This document shows, one piece after another, positions 1-5,482 of a DNA stretch of 7,320 nt; position 1 is the first letter of the stretch, and each line of letters begins with the position of its first letter. This DNA is from Nitriliruptoraceae bacterium. Its GTDB lineage: Bacteria > Actinomycetota > Nitriliruptoria > Nitriliruptorales > Nitriliruptoraceae. The position numbers and the translations under genes were made by a program. The notes below the pieces were generated by a model. The model was given only the letters and a program-made list of their open reading frames with translations, made no database searches and was not told the origin of the DNA. The stretch spans positions 1 to 7,320 of the forward strand of contig SKJO01000058.1 in NCBI GenBank assembly GCA_007121975.1, given 5' to 3'.

Positions 1-262
1 CGACCACCGGGTCGCTGGCCTGCTCGAGCGCTTCACGGGTGAGCAGCAGGTGCTCGGCATCGGGGTAGGTGGCGCGGGCCCGGCGCCGGGTGCTGGCCGC
101 GTCCAGGGTCAACGCGGCGCGCTCGGCGTCCAGGCCCCGACGGCGCAGGGAGGTGGCCACGCTCAGCTCGGGCGTCCCGGCGTCCAGCGCGGCCGTGGCC
201 TCGGCGACCGCGGCCTGCCCGTCGGGGCCGACCAACCACTGCCCCAGGCTCTGGGCGTCCAT
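1..262 (-). CDS. Class I SAM-dependent methyltransferase with THUMP-like domain, N-terminal part (partial)
   Basis: This is the first 87 codons of a gene that reads leftward out of the window. The ATG at 262 is preceded by GAGGGGAG (273 to 266) three bases away, a good ribosome binding site. The translation begins MDAQSLGQWL, and residues 58-84 carry an S-x-R-x-R-A-R-A-x-[aromatic] stretch followed by LLLTREALEQAS. From memory this matches the N-terminal helical region of actinobacterial proteins annotated as class I SAM-dependent methyltransferase / THUMP-like domain protein. These carry a Rossmann methyltransferase fold and then a THUMP-like RNA-binding domain, and their substrate is not established to my knowledge. 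Both of those domains would lie beyond the window, so the catalytic motif cannot be checked. The gene is divergent from the PAC2 gene. The overlapping frames on both strands here lack a ribosome binding site and family resemblance. Confidence 0.68.
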   Translation of the reverse strand, partial: MDAQSLGQWLVGPDGQAAVAEATAALDAGTPELSVATSLRRRGLDAERAALTLDAASTRRRARATYPDAEHLLLTREALEQASDPVV

Positions 263-283
263 GGGCTCCCCTCGACCCGGCGC

Positions 284-289
284 ACGCTA
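284..289 (-). promoter_or_regulatory. Candidate -10 box for the leftward methyltransferase gene
   Basis: The minus strand reads TAGCGT from 289 to 284, which fits the actinobacterial TANNNT -10 pattern. It lies about 21 bases before the ATG at 262, leaving a short leader that just contains the GAGGGGAG ribosome binding site. No convincing -35 is visible at the expected spacing. This is a pattern match only. Confidence 0.35.
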
Positions 290-316
290 CTTGCCGTCCG
301 GCGACGCAGCGTCCTC

Positions 317-330
317 GGCCCGATCGGGCC
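317..330. promoter_or_regulatory. Perfect 14-bp palindrome in the divergent promoter region (operator candidate)
   Basis: GGCCCGATCGGGCC is identical to its reverse complement over 14 bases. It is the longest perfect palindrome I saw in the non-coding parts of the window. It covers roughly the -35 zone of the rightward PAC2 promoter and lies just upstream of the leftward methyltransferase promoter, so a dimeric regulator bound here could act on both genes. No known operator consensus is claimed, and high G+C makes GC-only palindromes less rare than usual. Confidence 0.35.
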
Positions 331-338
331 CCAGCCGG

Positions 339-344
339 TACCGT
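339..344 (+). promoter_or_regulatory. Candidate -10 box of the PAC2 gene, probably giving a leaderless transcript
   Basis: TACCGT fits TANNNT and ends seven bases before the ATG at 352. A start site at the usual distance from a -10 would therefore fall on or next to the start codon, the arrangement typical of leaderless actinobacterial mRNAs. It agrees with the lack of a usable ribosome binding site: the only purine run, GGGG at 347-350, is one base from the ATG. No clear -35 is seen. Confidence 0.45.
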
Positions 345-351
345 CCGGGGC

Positions 352-1245
352 ATGGAGCTTCTGCGTCTCGACCTACCGCCCGACCAGCTCGGGTCCGATC
401 CCGTGCTCGTGGTTTCGATGGACGGGTGGACCGATGCGGGTGAGGGCGGGAGCCTGGCCGCGCGTGCCCTGCGCGACGGCGGGGTGCGCCGGCGGGTGGG
501 GCAGTTCGATGCCGACCGGCTCTACGACTACCGCGATCGACGCCCGACGCTGGCCATCGACCGTGGTCGGCTCGGGGTGCCCCAGTGGCCGACCCTGGTC
601 GTCGACGAACTCGTCGGCGAGCACGGGCCCCCGCTGCTGCTGGTGCACGGGGCGGAGCCCGACCTGCGCTGGCGCACGCTGGCCGCCGACCTCGCCGAGC
701 TGTGCGAGCTCGCCGGTGTCCGACGCTACGTGGGGCTGGGTGCGGTGCCCGGACCCATCCCCCACACCCGGCCCGTGCAGCTGATCGGCACCTCCAGCGA
801 CGAGGACACGCTGCGCCGTATCTCCCGACCCCACGAGCAGGTGGTGGTTCCCTCCTCCTGCCAGGTGGCGCTCGAGGCCAGCCTCGCGGCCGCCGGGCTG
901 GACACGCTCGGGTTGTGGGTGCGCATCCCCCACTACGTCGCCGGGGACTACCCCGACGCGGCCCGGGCCCTGCTCGAGGCCCTCCGGGGCGAGCTCGGCA
1001 CCCCGGTGGAGCTGACCGACCTGCAGGTCGCGGCCGCCGAGACCCGGGCCCGGCTCGACCTCGCCGCGTCCGGTTCGGACGAGATCCGCGAGCACGTCGC
1101 CCAGCTCGAGCGGCTGTACGACGCCGAGGTGGAGGCCGAGCGGCTGGTCACCGCCGAGCAGGAGCCGCCGATGAGCGAGGAGCAGGTGCCCTCGGCGGAG
1201 GAGCTCGGTGCCGAGATCGAGCGCTTCCTGCGCGGCCGCGACTGA
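352..1245 (+). CDS. PAC2 family protein (proteasome assembly chaperone-like)
   Basis: A 297-residue protein of the PAC2 family, related to eukaryotic proteasome assembly chaperone 2 and common in actinobacteria and archaea. The actinobacterial role is not firmly known; a link to the proteasome is inferred from homology only. The PAC2 core occupies about residues 1-215. Signature pieces are GWTDAG (25-30), a Y-D-Y-R-x-R-R-P segment (58-65), GAEPDLRW (100-107), GLGAVPGPIPHTRP (128-141) and the PHYVA segment (193-197). After the core comes a charged helical tail (about 222-268) that looks coiled-coil-forming. An acidic linker and a final amphipathic segment, EELGAEIERFLRGRD, follow. No signal peptide or membrane segment is visible, so it should be cytoplasmic. 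The ATG at 352 is chosen because the family N-terminus begins a few residues before the first beta strand, and because the TACCGT box just upstream implies a leaderless start. It is divergent from the methyltransferase gene and convergent with the aldehyde dehydrogenase gene. Confidence 0.88.
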   Translation: MELLRLDLPPDQLGSDPVLVVSMDGWTDAGEGGSLAARALRDGGVRRRVGQFDADRLYDYRDRRPTLAIDRGRLGVPQWPTLVVDELVGEHGPPLLLVHGAEPDLRWRTLAADLAELCELAGVRRYVGLGAVPGPIPHTRPVQLIGTSSDEDTLRRISRPHEQVVVPSSCQVALEASLAAAGLDTLGLWVRIPHYVAGDYPDAARALLEALRGELGTPVELTDLQVAAAETRARLDLAASGSDEIREHVAQLERLYDAEVEAERLVTAEQEPPMSEEQVPSAEELGAEIERFLRGRD

Positions 1246-1264
1246 CCGGGAGCACGGCTCCCGG
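1246..1264. terminator. Bidirectional hairpin terminator between convergent genes
   Basis: Directly after the PAC2 stop codon, CCGGGAGC (1246-1253) and GCTCCCGG (1257-1264) form a perfect 8-bp, GC-rich stem with a 3-base loop (ACG). It fills most of the 24-bp gap before the stop codon of the oppositely oriented aldehyde dehydrogenase gene (1272-1270). The stem is symmetrical and serves both directions. No T-run follows on either side, as is often the case for hairpin terminators in high-G+C actinobacteria. Confidence 0.7.
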
Positions 1265-1269
1265 GGCGT

Positions 1270-2814
1270 TCAGAGCCGGAAGTCGGTGTCGGCGACCGGC
1301 TCGTCGATGTCCATCTGCGCCTTCTGCAGCCGACCCGAGTGGTCCCAGTTGAGCGACTGCCAGGTGGTGACCTGGTCGAGGACCCACACACCCGACTGCC
1401 GGGCGCCGACGCCGGATCGTCCGTTGCCACCGAAGGGCAGGTGGGCCTCGGCGCCGGAGGTGGAGTTGTTGACGCTGACCATGCCCGCACTCACCCCGGC
1501 GCGGAACGCGAACGCATGACTCGGGTTGGTGGTGTAGATCGCGGCGGACAGCCCGTAGCCGTGGTCGTTGGCCAGGTGCAGGGCCTCGTCGAAGGTCGCG
1601 AAGGTCGTGACCGGCACGATCGGCCCGAAGGTCTCGTTGCGGTACAGCGCGTCGTCGCCGCGTACCCCGTCGACGATCACCGGGTGCTGGTAGAGCCCGC
1701 GGTCCGGATCGCCGACGAATCCGTCCCGGGGGCTGCTCGAGCTGATGCGTCCCGTCGCCGACGAGCCCGACACCCGGTGGTGGGGCTTGATCTCCTCGAG
1801 CCAGGCCTCGTAGTTGTGGTCGAAACGGGCGTTGATCATCGGCCCGTACACCACCTCGCGCATCGGATCACCGATCGGTGCCGCCTCGACCGCCCGGGTG
1901 AACCGGGCGAGGAACTCGGCGTGGATCGACTCGTGCACGACCGCCACGCCCAGCGAGGTGCAGCGCTGGCCGGCGGTACCGAAGCCCGAGAACAGCGACC
2001 CCTCCACGGCCAGGTCCAGATCGGCATCGGGCATGACCACCAGGGGGTTCTTGCCGCCGAGCTCGAGGATCGGGGAGACCAGGTTGCGTCCGCACAGCGC
2101 GCCGATCTGCTGCCCGACCGCCGAGGACCCGGTGAACCCGACCTTGTGGACCGTGCCGGCCTCCAGGCCGGTGCGCAGCCCCGCGGAGGTGGCCGGGCCG
2201 TCGGCGAGCACCAGCTGCACCGCGGCGGCCGGGATCCCGGCGGCCCGGATACAGCGCACGAAGGCGGTGGCGGTCGCCGGGGCGTACTCGGCCGGCTTCC
2301 ACACCACGCTGTTGCCGGCCAGCAGGGCCGGCACGAGGTACCAGGAGGGCACGGCCAGCGGGAAGTTGCCGGCGGTGATGACCGCCAGGGTCCCCACCGG
2401 CTTGCGGTAGGTGAACAGCTCCTTGTCGGGCATCTCGGAGGGCACCGTCATGCCGTACAGCCGGCGGCCCTCGGAGGCGAAGAAGATGCAGGTGTCGATC
2501 GCCTCCTGCACCTCGCCCAGCGACTCGGCCAGCGGCTTGCCGATCTCGCGGGTGATCAGTGCGGCCAGCGCCGCCTTGTTCGCGCCGAGCACCCCGGCGA
2601 GCTGGTGGATGGCAACGCCCCGGATCGGGGCGGGCACCGCCGACCAGGCGGCCTGCGCGACCCCGGCGCGTTCGGCGGCCCGCGCGAACACCTCCCCGTC
2701 ACCGAGCCGCACCCGGCTGACGACCTCGTCGAGCGCCGCAGGGTTGGTCAGCTCGACGGTGTCGGTGCCGGCATCGACCGGTTCGCCGTCGATCAGGGAG
2801 GTCAGGATGGTCAT
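1270..2814 (-). CDS. NAD(P)+-dependent aldehyde dehydrogenase, probable aminoadipate-semialdehyde / piperideine-6-carboxylate dehydrogenase
   Basis: A 514-residue aldehyde dehydrogenase superfamily protein, normal in length. Expected catalytic elements are present: Asn150 in AGNFP (oxyanion), Lys173 in WKPAE (cofactor phosphate/ribose), FTGS at 227-230 (cofactor turn), Glu251 in ELGGK (general base), Cys285 in GQRCTS (nucleophile) and Glu394 in ETFGP (nicotinamide ribose). The GTAGQRCT context and the later SGAEAHLPFGG stretch recall the ALDH7 / alpha-aminoadipic semialdehyde dehydrogenase group. The substrate assignment rests mainly on position. The gene lies 28 nt downstream of lat, whose product allysine (cyclising to piperideine-6-carboxylate) would be oxidised to L-2-aminoadipate. 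The ATG at 2814 has GGAG (2824 to 2821) six bases upstream. An odd Ser-rich segment occupies residues 349-362, between the Rossmann/catalytic domains and the PVIVDGV strand. Another aldehyde substrate cannot be excluded. The superfamily call is certain; the substrate is perhaps 65% likely. Confidence 0.9.
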   Translation of the reverse strand: MTILTSLIDGEPVDAGTDTVELTNPAALDEVVSRVRLGDGEVFARAAERAGVAQAAWSAVPAPIRGVAIHQLAGVLGANKAALAALITREIGKPLAESLGEVQEAIDTCIFFASEGRRLYGMTVPSEMPDKELFTYRKPVGTLAVITAGNFPLAVPSWYLVPALLAGNSVVWKPAEYAPATATAFVRCIRAAGIPAAAVQLVLADGPATSAGLRTGLEAGTVHKVGFTGSSAVGQQIGALCGRNLVSPILELGGKNPLVVMPDADLDLAVEGSLFSGFGTAGQRCTSLGVAVVHESIHAEFLARFTRAVEAAPIGDPMREVVYGPMINARFDHNYEAWLEEIKPHHRVSGSSATGRISSSSPRDGFVGDPDRGLYQHPVIVDGVRGDDALYRNETFGPIVPVTTFATFDEALHLANDHGYGLSAAIYTTNPSHAFAFRAGVSAGMVSVNNSTSGAEAHLPFGGNGRSGVGARQSGVWVLDQVTTWQSLNWDHSGRLQKAQMDIDEPVADTDFRL

Positions 2815-2842
2815 GGTGGTCTCCGGGCGGGAGGTCGGGGAG

Positions 2843-4168
2843 TCAGGCGTTGAGGCGGGTCAGGACCCGGTCGAGGGCGTCGACGGCCTCGTCGAGCTCG
2901 GCGGGCTCCACGGTCAGGGTCGGCCGGAAGCGCAGCGTGCGGGTCCCACAGCCGAGCAGGATCACCCGCTCCTCGGCGAACATCCGGGTGGTGACCTCGT
3001 CGCGCAGCGCGGGGTCGGGCAGGTCGAGGGAGCACAGCAGTCCCCGGCCGCGGACCTGCTCGACCTGCGGATGGCGGCTGGCGAGCTCGTGCAGGCGATC
3101 GAGCAGGTGCCCGCCGAGCTTGCCGGCGCGCTCGATCAGTGCGTCGCGCTCGATGACCTCGAGCATCACGGTGGCGCGGACCATGTCCACCAGTCCCCCG
3201 CCGAAGGTGGAGTTGATCCGCGAGGAGACCGCGAACACGTGGTCGTCGATGTCGTCGACGTGCCCGCCGGCCATGACGCCGCAGACGTGGGTCTTCTTGC
3301 CGAACGCGACCACGTCGGGGCGCAGGTCCAGCTGCTGGAAGCACCAGGGGCTGCCGGTCATGCCAACGCCGGTCTGGACCTCGTCGAGCACCAGCAGGGC
3401 CTCGTGCTCGTGGGCGAGGTCCTGCAGCTCGCCGAGGAACCGGGCCGAGAGGTGCCGGTCCCCGCCTTCGCCCTGGATCGGTTCGGCCACCACGCAGGCG
3501 ATGTCGTGGGCATGGTCGGCGAAGGCCTGGCGGGCGGCGGCCAGCGAGGCGTCCTCGGCCGCGAGGTTGGCGGCGGCGTTGGCCGCCAGCGGGAAGCGCA
3601 GCGCCGGGGTCGGCAGCCGCGGCCAGTCGAAGGTCGGGAACCGTGCGGTCTTGGTCGGATCGGTGTTGGTCAGGCTCATGGTGTAGCCGGTGCGTCCGTG
3701 GAACGCGCCGGTGAGGTGCATGGCCTGCCCGCCCAGCGCCGGGTCGCGGCCGGCGGCCTCGTTGCGCCGCGACTTGACGTCGAAGGCGACCTTCAGGGCG
3801 TTCTCGACCGCCAGCGCTCCCCCTTCGATCAGGAACAGGTGGGGCAGGTGCTCGACGCCGAGCACGCGCTCGAAGGTGGTGACGAAGTCCGCGAGCTCCG
3901 GGGTGTAGACGTCGGAGTTCGCCGGCTTGTGGGTGCCGGCGCGGGCCAGGCGGGCCTGCACGGTCGGCTCGGTCAGCGCCGGATGGTTCATGCCCAGCGC
4001 GTTGGAGGCGTAGAAGGTGAAGACGTCGAGGTAGGCCGTACCGGTGCGCGCGTCGACCAGCCGGCTGCCGCGGCTCGCGTCGAGGTCGAGCACCAGGTCG
4101 TAGCCGTCGACCAGCAGGTGGGGCTCGAGCCGGGACGTGACCTGCTCGGGGGTGGTGAAGGGGGCCAC
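2843..4168 (-). CDS. lat: L-lysine 6-aminotransferase (lysine epsilon-aminotransferase, LAT)
   Basis: A class III (fold type I) PLP aminotransferase of 441 residues that transfers the epsilon-amino group of L-lysine to 2-oxoglutarate, giving allysine and glutamate. From memory it resembles Mycobacterium tuberculosis LAT (Rv3290c, about 449 residues) along its whole length. Shared segments include LVDGYDLVLDL (19-29), FTFYASNALGMNHPAL (50-65), HKPANSDVY (80-88), EGGALAVENALK (115-126), GAFHGRTGYT (154-163), AEPIQGEGGD (228-237), LDEVQTG (261-267, with Asp262 expected to contact the PLP ring nitrogen) and VAFGKKTHVCGVMAGG (287-302). Lys291, the first of the pair, is the likely PLP lysine. The start is the GTG at 4168, because AAGGAG (4180 to 4175) lies exactly six bases upstream. 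An in-frame GTG at 4198 overlaps the serC stop and would add ten residues, but it has a weak ribosome binding site. The gene is second in the serC-lat-dehydrogenase operon. A role in lysine catabolism is the default reading; no beta-lactam biosynthesis genes are visible here. Confidence 0.93.
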   Translation of the reverse strand: MAPFTTPEQVTSRLEPHLLVDGYDLVLDLDASRGSRLVDARTGTAYLDVFTFYASNALGMNHPALTEPTVQARLARAGTHKPANSDVYTPELADFVTTFERVLGVEHLPHLFLIEGGALAVENALKVAFDVKSRRNEAAGRDPALGGQAMHLTGAFHGRTGYTMSLTNTDPTKTARFPTFDWPRLPTPALRFPLAANAAANLAAEDASLAAARQAFADHAHDIACVVAEPIQGEGGDRHLSARFLGELQDLAHEHEALLVLDEVQTGVGMTGSPWCFQQLDLRPDVVAFGKKTHVCGVMAGGHVDDIDDHVFAVSSRINSTFGGGLVDMVRATVMLEVIERDALIERAGKLGGHLLDRLHELASRHPQVEQVRGRGLLCSLDLPDPALRDEVTTRMFAEERVILLGCGTRTLRFRPTLTVEPAELDEAVDALDRVLTRLNA

Positions 4169-4174
4169 GCGCAA

Positions 4175-4180
4175 CTCCTT
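4175..4180 (-). promoter_or_regulatory. Strong ribosome binding site that sets the lat start
   Basis: The minus strand reads AAGGAG from 4180 to 4175, followed by six bases and the GTG at 4168. It is the best Shine-Dalgarno match of the minus-strand operon. It lies wholly downstream of the serC stop codon (4197-4195), which argues for the shorter LAT over the version starting at the overlapping GTG at 4198. Confidence 0.75.
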
Positions 4181-4194
4181 GGTCGGTCCGGCGG

Positions 4195-5307
4195 TCACGG
4201 CACCAGGCGTTCGACGATCCAGTCGACGCAGGCGGTGTAGGCCGAGAGATCGGCGGCGTCGACCGCCGGGAACATGCCCAGACGCAGCTGGTTGCGTCCG
4301 AGCTTGCGGTAGGCATCGGTGTCGAGCACCCCGTTGGCGCGCAGCACCTTGTTGACCTCGTCGGCGGCAACCGTGTCGTCGAGGTCGATGGTGGCCACCA
4401 CCAACGAGCGCGCCTCGGGATCGGTCACGAACGGAGCCGCGAAGCCGCGGTCCTGCGCCCACCCGTAGACCGTAGCGGCCTTGGCACGCTGGGCCTCGAC
4501 GGCGCCCTCGAGCCCGCCGAAGCTCGCCAGCATCCACTCGACCTGCTCGGCGGCGAGGAAGATCGTGGACACGCTCGGGGTGTTGTAGGTCTGGTCCTTG
4601 CGGCTGTTGTCCAGCGCGGTCTTGAGGTCCAGGAAGGTCGGGATGTAGCGCCCGGAGGTGGCCAGGTGCTCGATGCGGGCCACCGCCGCGGGCGAGACCA
4701 GCGCCACCGTCAGCCCGCCCTCGGACGCGAAGCCCTTCTGGAGGCTGAAGTAGTAGACGTCGACCGCGCTCAGGTCCACCGGCAGCCCGCCCGCTCCCGA
4801 GGTGGCGTCGACCAGGACCAGGGCCTCGTCGAGCCGGGCCGGGGACTGCATCACCCCGGTCGAGGTCTCGTTGTGGGTGAAGGCCTGGACGTCGCAGCCG
4901 GGTGCGGGGCTGGCGGCGGGCCGGGAGCCGGGGTCGGCCGCGATGACGTCGGGATCCTCGAGCCACGGGGCGGCGGCGGTGGCCTTGGCGAACTTCGAGG
5001 AGAACTCGCCGAACACGTAGTGGCGGGCGCGCTGCTCGACCAGCCCGAACGCCGCGCTCTCCCAGAAGGCGGTCGCGCCCCCGACGGTGAGCAGGACCTC
5101 GTAGCCCTCGGGCAGGTCGAACAGGGCGGCCAGGCCCGTGCGCAGCCGGGCGACCTGGTCCTTGACCCGGGGCTTGCGGTGTGAGGTGCCGAGCAGGGTG
5201 TCTCCGACCGCCGCCAGCGCCGCCAGCGCCTCGGGGCGCACCTTGCTCGGGCCACAGCCGAAGCGGCCGTCGCGGGGCAGCAGGTCGGGCGGGATGGTCA
5301 GCGTCAT
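4195..5307 (-). CDS. serC: Phosphoserine aminotransferase (mycobacterial type)
   Basis: A 370-residue class V PLP aminotransferase for the second step of the phosphorylated serine pathway: 3-phosphohydroxypyruvate plus glutamate gives 3-phosphoserine plus 2-oxoglutarate. It follows M. tuberculosis SerC (376 residues as I recall it) closely throughout. Shared segments include PRDGRFGCGPSKVR (11-24), GTSHR (40-44), LPEGYEVLLTVGGATAFW (65-82), YVFGEFSSKFA (97-107), HNETSTGV (145-152), VDATSGAGGLPVD (166-178), DQTYNTPS (238-245) and DTDAYRKLGRNQLRLGMFPAV (329-349). Lys191 in SLQKGFAS is the PLP lysine; the usual Asn or Ser after it is Gly here, in a variable position. The ATG at 5307 fits the family N-terminus and has AAGCGAG (5320 to 5314) six bases upstream, a weak ribosome binding site. 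The frame stays open further upstream but with unrelated sequence. It is first in the operon with lat (26-nt gap) and divergent from the aspC-type gene. Confidence 0.95.
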   Translation of the reverse strand: MTLTIPPDLLPRDGRFGCGPSKVRPEALAALAAVGDTLLGTSHRKPRVKDQVARLRTGLAALFDLPEGYEVLLTVGGATAFWESAAFGLVEQRARHYVFGEFSSKFAKATAAAPWLEDPDVIAADPGSRPAASPAPGCDVQAFTHNETSTGVMQSPARLDEALVLVDATSGAGGLPVDLSAVDVYYFSLQKGFASEGGLTVALVSPAAVARIEHLATSGRYIPTFLDLKTALDNSRKDQTYNTPSVSTIFLAAEQVEWMLASFGGLEGAVEAQRAKAATVYGWAQDRGFAAPFVTDPEARSLVVATIDLDDTVAADEVNKVLRANGVLDTDAYRKLGRNQLRLGMFPAVDAADLSAYTACVDWIVERLVP

Positions 5308-5348
5308 GGTGGGCTCGCTTGGTCGGGGGCAGGGGGCGATCACCCGCC

Positions 5349-5378
5349 GCGCTGAGCGCATCCAACCGCGTGCGCACG
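5349..5378. promoter_or_regulatory. Two short palindromes upstream of serC (possible operator region)
   Basis: Within the 175-bp divergent gap between serC and the aspC-type gene there are two perfect short palindromes 9 bp apart: GCGCT-G-AGCGC at 5349-5359 and CGTGCGCACG at 5369-5378. They lie 42 to 71 bases upstream of the serC start, where a minus-strand promoter would be expected. No convincing TANNNT box for serC was found. Each alone is short enough to arise by chance in such G+C-rich DNA. Confidence 0.2.
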
Positions 5379-5439
5379 GTCGGCGTCCACGGCCGGAGGT
5401 CCCCATCCTCAGGGTCGCCGTCCCGCAGGCGTCGGGCGC

Positions 5440-5445
5440 TACGCT
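5440..5445 (+). promoter_or_regulatory. Candidate -10 box of the aspC-type gene
   Basis: TACGCT in the context GCGCTACGCTGGG fits TANNNT and lies 37 bases before the GTG at 5483. A start near 5452 would leave a leader of about 30 nt containing the weak ribosome binding site at 5473-5478. A -35 is not clear; the bases about 17-19 upstream match TTGACA poorly. Confidence 0.35.
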
Positions 5446-5469
5446 GGGCGGGATCGTCCCGTCCCGCCC
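5446..5469. promoter_or_regulatory. 8-bp inverted repeat at the promoter/leader of the aspC-type gene
   Basis: GGGCGGGA (5446-5453) and TCCCGCCC (5462-5469) are perfect reverse complements separated by 8 bases. A second, exclusive pairing uses the same left arm: CGGGA (5449-5453) with TCCCG (5457-5461) around a 3-base loop, because the right-hand half is duplicated (GTCCCGTCCCG). The element starts right after the candidate -10 and ends just before the ribosome binding site. It could be a DNA operator over the transcription start or an mRNA hairpin affecting ribosome access. Confidence 0.35.
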
Positions 5470-5482
5470 GAAAGCAGGCATC

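Noticed and set aside
50..784. Plus-strand frames overlapping the methyltransferase N-terminus and the PAC2 gene.
   Set aside because: They cross the divergent promoter region, overlap the PAC2 gene out of frame, and show no recognisable protein.
1339..2853. A 504-codon plus-strand frame opposite the aldehyde dehydrogenase gene.
   Set aside because: It mirrors a gene with a complete set of catalytic motifs. Its own translation is rich in Gly, Arg, Val, His and Asp with no domain, and no ribosome binding site was seen.
2411..4240. A 609-codon plus-strand frame opposite lat and the start of the aldehyde dehydrogenase gene.
   Set aside because: It is antisense to two well-supported genes, resembles no family I know, and has the composition of a frame kept open by high G+C.
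5211..5230. Short tandem repeat (GCC GCC AGC type) inside serC.
   Set aside because: It encodes an ordinary Ala/Leu-rich helix (ALAALAAV) and reflects codon bias, not a repeat element.
1270..5307. Possible beta-lactam (cephamycin-type) cluster, because lat and a piperideine-6-carboxylate dehydrogenase also occur there.
   Set aside because: No ACV synthetase, isopenicillin N synthase or other beta-lactam gene is present. The neighbours are housekeeping genes, so lysine catabolism is the simpler reading.
5337..5365. A minus-strand promoter for serC made of TTGGAT (5365 to 5360) and TGATCG 17 bases downstream.
   Set aside because: The -35 part is fair, but TGATCG matches the -10 consensus at only one position and is not TANNNT.
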